In this document: positions 1-9,141 of the stretch, piece by piece | Layout of the letters: every line of letters begins with the position of its first letter | Position numbering within the stretch: position 1 is the stretch's first letter | Origin: Planktomarina temperata RCA23 | GTDB taxonomy: Bacteria > Pseudomonadota > Alphaproteobacteria > Rhodobacterales > Rhodobacteraceae | Assembly (NCBI RefSeq): GCF_000738435.1 | Contig: NZ_CP003984.1 | Coordinates: 2,790,001 to 2,854,000, forward strand | DNA length: 64,000 nucleotides | Reading direction: 5' to 3' | Notes under the pieces: generated by a model | Told to the model about the DNA's origin: nothing | The model's input: the letters and a program-made list of their open reading frames with translations, nothing else | The model's database searches: none | Made by a program: the position numbers and the translations under genes

Positions 1-137
1 GTATTAAAAGAAGACCCCATACACGCCTTCTATTTTTTATAGAAACCATGTTATCAAAATAGAAAGTCACCATTGATTTCGAAGCGCTAGGGCTTTTGGC
101 ATCAACTAGAAAAGACGCGATATGATTATAACAAAAC

Positions 138-484
138 TCATTGGCGGCTTGGGCAACAAATGTTCTGACCTGCCCCCCGAGGCTCCCTCATTGATAACGA
201 GAGTTTGCGGATTTGGGTTTTATAGTCTTCGTCGTTGGTTTGGGCAAGCGCGTCGGGCGCGGAGCCCTCAAATTGCTCAAGCGTCCGACGCGCTTCTGCG
301 GGTGTTTGGTTGGCGAGCGATGAGTGCGGCCTGACGTTATTGTAGTCATATCGCCAGAGCGCCAGCTCTCGCCGGGCATCTTCCAGGCTGTCGAACATCT
401 CCTCGTTCAGCAACTCGTCCCGGAGGCTGCCATTGAATGACTCGATGAAGGCATTCTACTGCGGCTTTCCCGGATCAATGTAGT
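138..484 (-). pseudogene. IS3-family transposase (OrfB) C-terminal remnant
   Basis: The reverse strand encodes the end of an IS3-type integrase-core transposase. It shows the typical stretch around the third catalytic acidic residue (NAFIESFNGSLRDE) followed by YNNVRPHSSL and TPAEA. The reading frame extends upstream of the first ATG (411-413) to about position 484, where it meets the end of the next gene, so the N-terminal two thirds of the protein are gone. An in-frame TAG interrupts it just before the NAFIESFNG motif. It is a dead fragment. Only the family is assigned; the exact IS name cannot be given. Confidence 0.85.
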
Positions 485-496
485 GCCCTAAGATTT

Positions 497-1528
497 CTAT
501 TCTTGGCGTATCGAATTTTCCCAATTGCGTAAGAAGGCTTGTCTTTTCAAACGATCCAAAAACACCAACAATCCCGGGCCCAGACGAATGGGGCGCAGCG
601 CCTTTTGTTTGTCGGATGCACCATCAAAAACTGGTGGCAAGCCAGTTGTTTCAGCCAAGCTTTCCTGAGTTGGTTTAGACAATAGAAAATCTATCATACG
701 CCCAGCAACATCCGGATATTGCGCGTATTGCGGAATAAATGCGGTGCGCATCATCACCGTGACATAATCTTGCATCGGCACAATCGTGATGCCCGGTTCA
801 TGCGCCAGCCGATTTTCCGCATAAGAGCCCAGCACATTATAAGCCAGCGCCAAACGACCTTGGTAAACGTCGTCGATCATTGCCCCGGAACAACAATAAA
901 GCTGGGTGTTAAGACGGCCCATCACCTCGGTCAAACGCCAAAAACTGTCGGTATTGCGGCTATCTTGCGTAGCAAACAAATACCCAAGGCCCGAGGTGCG
1001 CACGTCATAAGTGCCGATGCGTTGATCAAAAATCTCTGGGTGCACGCGCAACAAATCGATCAGCTGTTCACGGTTTTTTGGTATTTCCAATCCTGCAAAA
1101 AGCGCGTCTGAAATAACCAAAGCCGCAGGTTCTTGGGTAAAAGAAAACAGCTGGTCCTGCCATTTAGCCCACCCCGGAAGTTGCGCGGTTTGGGACGAAA
1201 CATACTGTTGTGCAAACCCGTCATTGACCAGTTTGGTTTGCAAATCCATGGCCGATGAAATCACCAGATCAAAAGGCGCACCCTCCTCATAAATTGCCGC
1301 CATTACCTCGGTGCTACTGGCCACAGTATAATCAACTGTGATCCCTTGATTGATTGATTGAAACGTGCGGATCAATGGATCAAAGGCGGCAATGTCGGCG
1401 GTTGAGATCACCCTTATGGTTTGCGTGGGCATGGGTGCCGTGTACAGGCGGCGATCCTCGACCTCAAAAGCGAAACTTGGGTGAAAAGAGCTTAAAATCA
1501 TACCAATGGAAAATAAAGTGACACGCAT
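497..1528 (-). CDS. periplasmic solute-binding protein of the TctDE sensory set
   Basis: The 343-residue protein begins with a signal peptide (hydrophobic residues about 3-20, ending in FAF) and continues with an extracellular solute-binding fold of the iron/thiamine type (IRVISTADIAAFDPLI, then FDLVISSAMD). A strong AAAGGAGG lies 6 nt before the ATG, which supports this start although it overlaps the kinase gene by 31 nt. It is the last gene of a leftward trio with a sensor kinase and response regulator. Proteins in this position next to tctE/tctD are often thought to help sense or bind the transported acid. The ligand is unknown. The gene ends right beside an IS3 remnant, so its last few residues could have been altered by insertion. 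Confidence 0.8.
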   Translation of the reverse strand: MRVTLFSIGMILSSFHPSFAFEVEDRRLYTAPMPTQTIRVISTADIAAFDPLIRTFQSINQGITVDYTVASSTEVMAAIYEEGAPFDLVISSAMDLQTKLVNDGFAQQYVSSQTAQLPGWAKWQDQLFSFTQEPAALVISDALFAGLEIPKNREQLIDLLRVHPEIFDQRIGTYDVRTSGLGYLFATQDSRNTDSFWRLTEVMGRLNTQLYCCSGAMIDDVYQGRLALAYNVLGSYAENRLAHEPGITIVPMQDYVTVMMRTAFIPQYAQYPDVAGRMIDFLLSKPTQESLAETTGLPPVFDGASDKQKALRPIRLGPGLLVFLDRLKRQAFLRNWENSIRQE

Positions 1529-2889
1529 GCGCCGCCTCCTTTGGTGTCTGTATTATTGTTAATTTTGACACGTCCGCCATGGGCACGGGCAACCTCATCA
1601 ACAATGGTTAAACCAAGACCAGAACCAACGATGTCCTTGACGTTTGTGCCACGTTTAAATCGCTGTAAATGGTCGCTCAAATTAGCCCCGGCAAAACCTC
1701 GGCCTTGATCGGCAAAACTGATAATGTAGTTATGAGCATCACGACCAAGAGCAACTGTGATGTCACTTTCGGAGAACGAATATTTTATTGCATTGTCCAA
1801 GATATTTCGCAATGCGTTTTGCAACATGATCGGGTCACCATCAAAGCCGAAATCGCCGCCCTGATCCTGCATTATTATTGAAATATCCTTTAGTTCCGCC
1901 GTGGGCGACAGGCGCTCAACGGTTTCTGCCGTCAATTTGCGCAAATCTAAGGCCTCGGTTTGAAGCTGATCGGCTCGGAAATTCACCATCGCGTGATCCA
2001 GCAGTTGCCCAGCCGACCGCGAGCTTTCATCAATGGCGCGGATCATTTCCCGCAAGGCCGTTTTGTTTTTGGATTTTTCTAATCCGCGGTGGATCACCTC
2101 GGCTTGTGTACGCACCGTCGCCAATGGCGTGCGCACGCGATGCGCGGCTTCGACGATGAAATCCTCAGATCGGGTAAGGCTGGATTTCAGCCGCGCGATC
2201 AACGAATTTAACGCGGTGATTAACGGCACCAATTCCGCCGGTGCCTGTGTTTGAACCGCGCGTAGATCGCTGGGTCCGCGGCGGGTCACAGAACCGGCCA
2301 CACGATTGAGCGGGGCAAGTGCGCTGTGGGCGGCCCATAGGCTCAGCCCGGCGGCAACGAAGAAAAAAACGATGCCAATTGCCACCGCCCAAAGCGTGAT
2401 GCGCGACGATATTTGTACCAGCCCAAGACGGGTCTGCGCCACGACGGTGCGCACCAATGCCTGTTGGCTTTGGCTGCCGACAAGGCGTGTTACAACCACG
2501 GCGCGGACCTGTTCACCGCGATACTCAAAGGTGGAAAATTCCGGCTGATTAGGTACGGCCAGCGCCGCTTTGACCACCAGATCATCATAGCCTGTCAATG
2601 TTTCACCATCCACCAATACACTGTAAAACACGCGATCTTCGCTGATAGTACCCAACATGGACAACGCTGAATAAGGCAATTCCAGCCGCACCTGTCCGCC
2701 CTCGACAAAAAGTGCATCGGCAATCGACGTCGCTGAAGCCGCCAAAATATTGTCCTGGGTATCAGCCGCTGCTCGTTCGGCCATGCCACGTACGATCAAG
2801 AACAATACCAGCGACAATAGCAACGCGATCAACGACAATTGGATTACCAAACGTCTCTGCATAGAACCTTTTGGCAAAAGGCCCGTCAT
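1498..2889 (-). CDS. tctE: TctE-like sensor histidine kinase
   Basis: A 463-residue membrane histidine kinase. An N-terminal membrane segment (about 13-31) is followed by a periplasmic sensor region, a second membrane segment (about 165-190), a HAMP-like linker, the HisKA phosphoacceptor motif (AAHRVRTPLATVRTQ) and an HATPase domain with N box (NALRNILDNAIKYS), G1 (DQGRGF) and G2 (GSGLGLTIV). It should autophosphorylate and pass phosphate to the regulator encoded just upstream. Its ATG overlaps the stop of that gene (ATGA at 2886-2889), so they are co-translated. Position beside a tctCBA transporter operon supports the TctE role of sensing the transported tricarboxylate or related acid. The exact ligand is inferred only. 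Confidence 0.85.
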   Translation of the reverse strand: MTGLLPKGSMQRRLVIQLSLIALLLSLVLFLIVRGMAERAAADTQDNILAASATSIADALFVEGGQVRLELPYSALSMLGTISEDRVFYSVLVDGETLTGYDDLVVKAALAVPNQPEFSTFEYRGEQVRAVVVTRLVGSQSQQALVRTVVAQTRLGLVQISSRITLWAVAIGIVFFFVAAGLSLWAAHSALAPLNRVAGSVTRRGPSDLRAVQTQAPAELVPLITALNSLIARLKSSLTRSEDFIVEAAHRVRTPLATVRTQAEVIHRGLEKSKNKTALREMIRAIDESSRSAGQLLDHAMVNFRADQLQTEALDLRKLTAETVERLSPTAELKDISIIMQDQGGDFGFDGDPIMLQNALRNILDNAIKYSFSESDITVALGRDAHNYIISFADQGRGFAGANLSDHLQRFKRGTNVKDIVGSGLGLTIVDEVARAHGGRVKINNNTDTKGGGACVSLYFPLV

Positions 2890-3554
2890 GGCCTTGCGAC
2901 CAAACGATAACCCAAACTGCGCACTGTTTCTATTTCCGCGCGCGTGCCAGCCAGCTTTTTACGAATCCGCCCTACATATACTTCGATCGCATTTTCAGAG
3001 ACATCCTCAGACAGCGAAAACAGACGGTCGATAAGATGGTTCTTGGAAAAAATTTGCGCGGGTGCGGCAAAAAATATCTCAACAAGCCGTAATTCACGGT
3101 TTCGCAAATTCTGAATGTTGTCATTGGCAATTAAAGTTGCCTCTTGCGGATCTAAAATCACGCCGGCAAATTCCAGACGATTCTGTGCCGCCCCGCCTTG
3201 CCGACGCAAAACAGCGCGACATCTTGCTTCTAATTCGGCGAAATCGAAAGGTTTCGTGACATAATCATCGGCGCCCAAATCCAACAATGTTATGCGATCT
3301 GAAACTTGCGAGCGGGCTGTCAAAACGATCACAGGCGTTTTGTTTTTGGCCAGCCTGTGGCGCGCCAAAAAATCGCGACCATCACCATCTGGCAACATAA
3401 TATCAAGCAAAATCAGATTGTAATCGGTTGTATCGACAAAAGCACTGGCATCAATAAGCCCAGCGGCGTGATCCACCGCATGACCATCCAATGCAAAACG
3501 CTCGCAGACGGCACGAGCCAGTTGGGCATTATCTTCTACCAAGAGAAATCGCAT
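2886..3554 (-). CDS. tctD: TctD-like OmpR-family response regulator
   Basis: A 222-residue OmpR/PhoB-type regulator starting at MRFLLVEDN. The receiver domain has the acidic pair (EDN), the phospho-acceptor Asp in LILLDIMLPDGDG and the Lys in DYVTKPF. The C-terminal winged helix contains SENAIEVYVGRIRKKL and the terminal SLGYRL, as is normal for the family. Frames further upstream (to 3617) exist but lack homology, and the ATG at 3554 lies directly before the receiver domain. The gene is divergent from tctC across about 100 nt that holds a long inverted repeat, the expected place for its binding site. Confidence 0.88.
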   Translation of the reverse strand: MRFLLVEDNAQLARAVCERFALDGHAVDHAAGLIDASAFVDTTDYNLILLDIMLPDGDGRDFLARHRLAKNKTPVIVLTARSQVSDRITLLDLGADDYVTKPFDFAELEARCRAVLRRQGGAAQNRLEFAGVILDPQEATLIANDNIQNLRNRELRLVEIFFAAPAQIFSKNHLIDRLFSLSEDVSENAIEVYVGRIRKKLAGTRAEIETVRSLGYRLVARP

Positions 3555-3572
3555 CAATTTCCACTTTCGTTC

Positions 3573-3617
3573 ATGGTGACAGGTTGCTGTCAGCTTTCCT
3601 GGTTCTGTTGTCACCAT
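3573..3617. promoter_or_regulatory. candidate TctD operator: long inverted repeat between tctD and tctC
   Basis: Within the divergent 100-nt gap, ATGGTGACA (3573-3581) is mirrored by TGTCACCAT (3609-3617), giving 9-bp perfect arms. A smaller nested repeat, GACAG-GTTG-CTGTC, lies at 3578-3591. Immediately downstream, GCGGGGAACCCCGC (3620-3633) can form a tight hairpin in the tctC leader. OmpR-type regulators usually bind direct repeats, so the role as TctD site is an inference from position. Confidence 0.4.
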
Positions 3618-3655
3618 GTGCGGGGAACCCCGCCTATGTCAAATGGGAGGAACTA

Positions 3656-4624
3656 ATGACAAATCGCTTTTTCAAAGCGCTGGCAACCAGCGCGGCAATT
3701 ACTGTTGGTGTGGCTTCTGCTGCATCCGCGGCTGAATGTATCGCCCCAGCAAACCCAGGTGGTGGTTGGGATTTCACATGCCGTCAAATCGGCAAAATCA
3801 TGTACGATATTGGTGCTGTTGATAAACCAGTTCAAGTTACCAATATGCCCGGTGCGGGCGGCGGCTTGGCCTTCAACACAGTTGTAAACGAACGGAACGA
3901 CGACGCCGATCTAATCATCGCGGCATCCTCTGCTACAACAACACGTCTGGCACAAAATGCTTACGCTGGTCGCACGGCTGACGAGGTTCGCTTTGTGGGT
4001 GCCATCGGAGCCGATCCCGGCATCATTGCGGTTGCGGCTGACAGCCCTTATAATTCGCTGAAAGATCTGGTGGACGCAATCCTTGCTGATCCGGGTTCAG
4101 TTGCCTTTGCTGGCGGTTCTGCGGTCGGTGGCTTTGATCACTTGAAGCCGTTGATGGTTCTAAAAGAAGCCGGTTTCACCGACATCACCAAAATCAAATA
4201 TATCGGTGTTGATGGTGGTGCAGATGCGATCACACAAACAGTTGGAGGCTTTACTCAAGCTATGACTGGCGACATGTCAGAAGTTGTATCGTTCTTGGCC
4301 AATGGTGACATCCGTGTCATTGCGGTCCTTACAGATGAACGAGTGCCAGGTTTTGAAGACATCCCAACGGCAACTGAACAGGGTTACTCGGTTGTGGCTG
4401 TGAACTGGCGTGGTCTTTATGTTCCAAAAGGTGTGTCGGACGATACATTCAATTCATGGGCTGACAAATTGCAAATGGTTGCAGACAGCGCTGAGTGGAA
4501 AGAAGCTATGGCCGCAAATGGTTTAGCGCCATTCACCAAAGTTGGTGGCAACTTCCAAGGTTATGTTGACGGCCTGGTGGCCGATATCAACGCCATGTCA
4601 AAAGAGCTGGGAGTTATTCAGTAA
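3656..4624 (+). CDS. tctC: TctC: periplasmic binding protein of a tripartite tricarboxylate transporter
   Basis: A 322-residue Bug/TctC-family binding protein. The start is the ATG after GGGAGG (3645-3650), giving a clear signal peptide (MTNRFFKALATS..., cleavage near ASAAE). The mature protein opens with the family hallmark CIAPANPGGGWDFTCRQIG and contains the carboxylate-binding loop region around NMPGAGG. It captures an organic acid in the periplasm for the TctAB membrane part. The stop codon overlaps the start of tctB by one base, and the same operon continues with an AtuA-like and a DUF4387 gene, so the ligand is probably the substrate of those enzymes. The ligand cannot be read from sequence. 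Confidence 0.92.
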   Translation: MTNRFFKALATSAAITVGVASAASAAECIAPANPGGGWDFTCRQIGKIMYDIGAVDKPVQVTNMPGAGGGLAFNTVVNERNDDADLIIAASSATTTRLAQNAYAGRTADEVRFVGAIGADPGIIAVAADSPYNSLKDLVDAILADPGSVAFAGGSAVGGFDHLKPLMVLKEAGFTDITKIKYIGVDGGADAITQTVGGFTQAMTGDMSEVVSFLANGDIRVIAVLTDERVPGFEDIPTATEQGYSVVAVNWRGLYVPKGVSDDTFNSWADKLQMVADSAEWKEAMAANGLAPFTKVGGNFQGYVDGLVADINAMSKELGVIQ

Positions 4625-5112
4625 TGGCCTCTGACCGAATTTTTGGTTTGGTCACTCTGATCACGGCGGTCGCGTACATCGCGGCCGCCACTCAGATTCA
4701 AACAAACTTTTTCTCAGGCCAGTACCTGCCTAAACTTTTTCCAATTATGATTGGCACGGTGGCGGCGATCTCAGCGCTGGTGATGATTTTCAAACCAGAC
4801 CCAGAACCTGAATGGCCGGCATCCAGAGCTTGGAAAAATATGGCCATCGCCGTTGCTGTTCTGGCGCTATATTCCATTTTTCTGAAACCCCTTGGTTTTA
4901 TTTTTCCGACTGCATTTGCAGCAGGCATCGTCAGCTATCAAATTTCCCCACGCAAGTTACCTGCTCTATTTTCCGGTGTGGGCTTGTCGTTAGGATTGTT
5001 CGTTTTGTTCAAGTTCCTCTTAGGCCTTGGCAACATCGTAGCTTACCGTATTCCGACCCCCGCAAAACTGTGGGAAGCAATTTCAGTTCTTATTCCATTT
5101 GTGGGGCACTGA
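4624..5112 (+). CDS. tctB: TctB: small membrane subunit of the tripartite tricarboxylate transporter
   Basis: A 162-residue protein with four predicted hydrophobic segments (about 7-24, 33-54, 70-95 and 108-135), the size and layout expected of TctB. The N-terminal IFGLVTLITAVAYI and the FSGQYLPKLFP loop are typical of the family. It lies between tctC (overlap TAATG) and tctA. TctB pairs with TctA in the inner membrane for secondary, ion-driven import of the acid delivered by TctC. Confidence 0.88.
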   Translation: MASDRIFGLVTLITAVAYIAAATQIQTNFFSGQYLPKLFPIMIGTVAAISALVMIFKPDPEPEWPASRAWKNMAIAVAVLALYSIFLKPLGFIFPTAFAAGIVSYQISPRKLPALFSGVGLSLGLFVLFKFLLGLGNIVAYRIPTPAKLWEAISVLIPFVGH

Positions 5113-5113
5113 C

Positions 5114-6619
5114 GTGGATATTCTTGCTAATCTCGCGCTTGGTTTTAGCGTTGCATTGTCACCTTACACGCTGATGTTGGCTGTATGTGGCTGTTTTCTT
5201 GGCACGGTGATCGGTGCATTGCCGGGCCTTGGCCCATCTAATGGCGTGGCCATTCTGATTCCAATCACCTTTACCCTTGGCCTTGATGCAACCAGTGCCT
5301 TGGTATTGATGACCTCGGTTTATTACGGCGCCATGTATGGAGGGCGCATTTCGTCTATTTTGTTAAATATCCCGGGCGATGAACCTGCGTTGATGACAAC
5401 CCTTGATGGGTATCCCATGGCCAAAGCGGGGCGCGCAGGGGACGCCTTGGTATTATCAGGCGTTGCCTCATTTGTAGGAGCGCTCCTAGCCACAATCGGG
5501 CTGATGCTTTTGGCCCCGTCGCTAGCGCGTGTCGCTTTTTTATTCGGTCCTGCCGAATATTTCGCGCTGTATTTATTAGCCTTCTGCACGCTTGGCGGCA
5601 TGGCATCAAACAATCAGGCCAAATCAGCAATTGCTGCTTGTTTGGGCCTAGGTATTGCAATGATCGGTGTCGATACCTCATCCGGCTTGCCGCGCCTTAC
5701 GGGGGGCAATCTGCACCTTTATGACGGCGTTGATTTTCTTGTCGCCATCGTCGGCTTATTTGCTATTTCTGAGGTATTCTTGTTTATCGAAAGCCACGGC
5801 AAAGGGTCGTCTATCGGTGTAACACTGGACAAAGTGCGCATCCCTTGGGCTGATATCTTTTCCACCAAATGGACTATGCTGCGCTCTTCTGGCGTTGGTT
5901 TCATTGCAGGCATCTTGCCCGGCGCGGGTGCCTCGCTCGGATCATTCTTGGCCTATATGACGGAAAAATCCATTGCCGGTGAAAAAGGCGGCTTTGGCAC
6001 TGGCGTGCCAAAAGGTATCGCCGCACCAGAGGCCGGAAACAATGCAGCTGCTGGAGGTGCCTTGGTGCCAATGCTAACCTTGGGTGTGCCAGGTTCAGGC
6101 ACCACCGCGGTTTTGTTGGCACTATTGATGACGTTAAATATTACGCCTGGACCAACATTATTTACCGAACGGCCCGAGGTTGTTTGGGGCCTTATTGCAT
6201 CATTGCTAATCGCCAACTTTGTTTTGCTGTTGATGAACGTGCCCATGGTCAAAATTTTCGTGAAAATCCTGACAGTTCCGGCATGGGTTCTATTGCCCGG
6301 CGTCACCATGGTGTCATTCGTAGGCATTTATTCCCTGTCAGGCAGTTACTTTGATCTGCTGATGATGGTGGGATTTGGTATGCTGGGATACATCCTGCGC
6401 AAGCTGGATATTCCTACGGTGCCAGTGATCCTTGGCATTCTTCTGGGTGGTCATATGGAAAACGCTTTACGTCGTGCAATGACATTGTCCGACGGGGATG
6501 TTATGTATTTGTTCAGCTCACCCATTGCGATAGGTTTTTGGATCGCGGCAATTGCGGGCTTTGTCGCACCGATGTTTTTGCGTAAAATACTGACAAAACC
6601 GCAAGCCATAAAAGGTTAA
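5114..6619 (+). CDS. tctA: TctA: large membrane subunit of the tripartite tricarboxylate transporter
   Basis: A 501-residue polytopic protein with about 11-12 hydrophobic segments and the TctA signature GTVIGALPGLGPSNGVAIL near the N-terminus, plus the second glycine-rich copy GFIAGILPGAGASLGSFLAY. Translation most likely starts at the GTG at 5114 (MDILANLALGF), one base after the tctB stop. A TTG at 5099 would add five residues and overlap tctB. Another hallmark, GVPGSGTTAVLLALL, follows in the second half. It forms the transport pathway with TctB. Length and motifs are normal and nothing suggests damage. Confidence 0.92.
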   Translation: MDILANLALGFSVALSPYTLMLAVCGCFLGTVIGALPGLGPSNGVAILIPITFTLGLDATSALVLMTSVYYGAMYGGRISSILLNIPGDEPALMTTLDGYPMAKAGRAGDALVLSGVASFVGALLATIGLMLLAPSLARVAFLFGPAEYFALYLLAFCTLGGMASNNQAKSAIAACLGLGIAMIGVDTSSGLPRLTGGNLHLYDGVDFLVAIVGLFAISEVFLFIESHGKGSSIGVTLDKVRIPWADIFSTKWTMLRSSGVGFIAGILPGAGASLGSFLAYMTEKSIAGEKGGFGTGVPKGIAAPEAGNNAAAGGALVPMLTLGVPGSGTTAVLLALLMTLNITPGPTLFTERPEVVWGLIASLLIANFVLLLMNVPMVKIFVKILTVPAWVLLPGVTMVSFVGIYSLSGSYFDLLMMVGFGMLGYILRKLDIPTVPVILGILLGGHMENALRRAMTLSDGDVMYLFSSPIAIGFWIAAIAGFVAPMFLRKILTKPQAIKG

Positions 6620-6620
6620 T

Positions 6621-7979
6621 ATGACAACACGTGTTTTGATCCCCTCTGGTGCCCTTGGCCTGAACTATGACCAAGTAGCACTGGACCGTGGCATCGCCAT
6701 GAAACCTGACATCATTGCAATCGATGGGGGATCAACCGACAGTGGCCCTGCCTATCTAGGGCGAGGTGTGTCAAAATATTCACGTGCATCCACAAAGATC
6801 GAATGGCGCGGCTTGATGGAAGCACGAGCAAAGGCGGGTGTACCATTGGTTATAGGCACATCTGGCACTTGCGGGGCCGACAATGCGGTAAATTGGATGC
6901 TGGATATCACGCGTGAAATCGCCACCGATCTGCGGCAAAGTTTGAAAATCGCAGTGCTGCGCTGTTCCCAAGATACAGCGGTAATGAGCACAGCCTTTTC
7001 CGATGGTCGCATCACTCCCCTGCCCGCCGCGCCAAATGTAACCGCAGACGATTTTGCCACCTGCACCAATATCGTCGCACTAGCTGGCGCCGAACAAATC
7101 GCCGCAGCGCTTGAAACTAACGCCGACATCGTAATCGCTGGTCGCACCACAGATACCGCCATTATTGCCGCCTTGCCCATAATGCGCGGCAATGATGCAG
7201 GAGCCGCTTGGCATGGGGCAAAAATCGGCGAATGCGGCGCGCTTTGCGCATCCAACCCGCAATCCGGCGTAGTAATGATGGAATTTGACAATGACGGCTT
7301 TACTGTGATCCCGCTGGCCGATGGCGCGAAAGCCACGCCCCATACGGTTTCCGCCCATATGCTTTATGAAAATTCTGACCCGTTTATCCTGTATGAACCG
7401 GGTGGGTATCTGGATGTAACAGACGCGACCTATGCTGCGCTTGACGATACCCGCGTGCGCGTCACAGGGTCAAAATGGGTACCGGCAGATCGTTATACCG
7501 TCAAGCTAGAGGGTGCGCGACCTGCGGGTTTTCAATGCGTGTTGCTGTGCCTGTTGCGCGATGCGCATTATGTTAAAAATGCGCAGATTTGGGCCAATGA
7601 CATCATCAGCAAATGTCGCAGCAAGGTTATCAGGCGGCTTGGGGTGGCCCCAGAAGAATTTGAAATTGAACTGCGCCTGATGGGACAGAACGCCAGCTTT
7701 GGAACGCTGGAAACCCATGCTGCACAACCCCATGAAATAGGCGTGCTGGCGATCGTCACTGCAAAATCCAACGCATTGGCCATGGAAATCGGCCAATTCT
7801 TAAACCCCTATTTGCTGCACCATCCACTGACACAAGCCGAGGAACAGCCCACCTTCGCTTTTCCATTTTCACCGGCCGAAATTTCCCGTGGCCAAACCTA
7901 TGAGTTTTGCCTCAATCACGTCCTGACGCTGGATGATCCAATGAGCGCCTTTCGGCTGGAACAGGTACAAATTGGCTAA
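6621..7979 (+). CDS. AtuA-family (DUF1446) protein
   Basis: A 452-residue protein of the acyclic-terpene-utilisation AtuA / DUF1446 family, recognised by the N-terminal AIDGGSTDSGPAYLGRG and the later IVIAGRTTDTAIIAA and ECGALCA segments. It begins one base after tctA and its end overlaps a DUF4387 gene, a pairing commonly seen for this family. The biochemical role is not well established; association with Tct-type transport points to a hydroxy- or branched organic acid. Despite the family name there is no terpene pathway nearby (no acyl-CoA carboxylase genes in the window), so terpene use should not be assumed. Confidence 0.82.
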   Translation: MTTRVLIPSGALGLNYDQVALDRGIAMKPDIIAIDGGSTDSGPAYLGRGVSKYSRASTKIEWRGLMEARAKAGVPLVIGTSGTCGADNAVNWMLDITREIATDLRQSLKIAVLRCSQDTAVMSTAFSDGRITPLPAAPNVTADDFATCTNIVALAGAEQIAAALETNADIVIAGRTTDTAIIAALPIMRGNDAGAAWHGAKIGECGALCASNPQSGVVMMEFDNDGFTVIPLADGAKATPHTVSAHMLYENSDPFILYEPGGYLDVTDATYAALDDTRVRVTGSKWVPADRYTVKLEGARPAGFQCVLLCLLRDAHYVKNAQIWANDIISKCRSKVIRRLGVAPEEFEIELRLMGQNASFGTLETHAAQPHEIGVLAIVTAKSNALAMEIGQFLNPYLLHHPLTQAEEQPTFAFPFSPAEISRGQTYEFCLNHVLTLDDPMSAFRLEQVQIG

Positions 7980-8277
7980 TCTTGGTGAAATAGTACAAAA
8001 AATACGATCCAAAAATGCAGGCCCATTTTGGTTAACGGTCGATATCTTCTGCGGCACGCCTCATGCCTATGAATATGTAATCGCGAGGCTTTTTAGTGCT
8101 ACTGTCGCCAAAGCCTTTGGTGTGAACACCCAAGATATCAAGCGTTTTGACATTGCCAACTTACATGTGGTGAAATTCAGTCTGCCCCGCCCCCATGTGC
8201 AAGGATCAACCCTTGATCCCGACATGCACGGCGCATCTTGGGCGGCGTTGCTTGCCGAATTGCCGCTGGAAAACTGA
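7972..8277 (+). CDS. DUF4387 protein, partner of the AtuA-like gene
   Basis: A 101-residue protein matching the DUF4387 pattern (LGEIVQKIRSKNAGPFWLTVDIF; later RPHVQGSTLDPDMHGASWAALL). It probably starts at the TTG at 7972, overlapping the AtuA-like stop by 8 bases, which suggests coupled translation and a protein complex. In many genomes DUF1446 and DUF4387 are adjacent or fused. Function is unknown. It is the last gene of the tct operon; what follows is insertion-sequence debris. Confidence 0.8.
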   Translation: MANLGEIVQKIRSKNAGPFWLTVDIFCGTPHAYEYVIARLFSATVAKAFGVNTQDIKRFDIANLHVVKFSLPRPHVQGSTLDPDMHGASWAALLAELPLEN

Positions 8278-8418
8278 CGTGGGGTACTGTCAGACGAATG
8301 AGAACTCGCATCAGATTGCTGGCGCAGCCTGAATCTATGCGCTCAATAGTTGGCGCCACTCAGCGAGAGCGGCGGTTCTGTCTTGGCCCCCTAAAACTGT
8401 GCCAGTATTTGTTGACCA

Positions 8419-8690
8419 ATGGAGTGGCAAAGACTGGCACGGAAACGGTATTCGGAGGAGGACGCGCTGAAGGTATTGCGCGAGATTGATGTTCATTTGC
8501 ACCATGGTTTGGACGTCGTGAGCGCATGTCGCAAAGCGGGGATTTCGGACAAGACGTATTATGACTGGCGTAAGAAGTTTGGTGGCCTTGGCCGGCCTCA
8601 ACTTTCACAGATGAGAGCATTGAAGAAGGAAAATGAGAGGCTGACGAAAATCGTTGCGGACCTTCAGCTCGACAAGCTGATCTTGAACGA
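8419..8690 (+). pseudogene. IS3-family transposase OrfA, truncated
   Basis: The N-terminal part of an IS3-type OrfA: RYSEEDALKVLREIDVHL, a helix-turn-helix with CRKAGISDKTYYDWRKKFGG, then the leucine-zipper region ALKKENERLTKIVADL. Similarity stops at about LDKLILNES (near 8690), after which the frame runs to a stop at 8775 through unrelated residues. No OrfB follows. The element was cut, probably by the neighbouring IS481-type insertion, and cannot transpose on its own. Confidence 0.82.
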
Positions 8691-8783
8691 GAGTGAACCA
8701 GACCAGGTTTACCGGAGACGATTTAGTTCCTATTCTGCGGCTAGAGTAACATGTAAAAGACATTATTTAATCTGACATTGTTA

Positions 8784-9140
8784 TCATCCAGCGTGTGTCA
8801 TTTCGTACATGCTGTCAGATTGGTTTGTGATAGGGATAGTCTTTTCGCCTACCAAATGTCGAGCTTCACGGAATGTTTGCATGGGCGTTTTTCCGTAGCA
8901 ATGTTTTCCCGAATGGGGTCGCTGTTCGTTGTATTTTGCCAACCAATGATCAACGTCTGTTTGCAGCTCTTCCAGCGATCCGTAGATTTTCTTGCGGAAC
9001 GCTATGTCATAGAACTCATTTTTCATGGTGCGATGAAAGCGTTCACAGATCCCGTTTGTTTGGGGATGGTTGGCTTTTGTCTTGCTGTGATCAATATCTT
9101 CCATGGCCAGATACAGTTGATAGCTGTGACGCTCGGCCTT
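8784..9140 (-). pseudogene. IS481-family transposase C-terminal remnant
   Basis: Reverse-strand coding for the end of an IS481-type transposase: YQLYLAMEDIDHSKTKA, HPQTNGICERFHRT, FYDIAFRKKIYGS, DHWLAKYNEQRPH and GKTPMQTF. The similarity begins abruptly near 9140, exactly where the opposite-strand remnant of another gene starts, so the upstream catalytic part is missing. The frame can be read further to 9245 but that part is unrelated. The left terminal inverted repeat of the IS probably lies near 8765-8790. Confidence 0.82.
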
Positions 9141-9141
9141 C

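Noticed and set aside
6621-8277. Acyclic terpene utilisation pathway
   Set aside because: Only the AtuA-like family member is present; the required acyl-CoA carboxylase and companion atu genes are missing.
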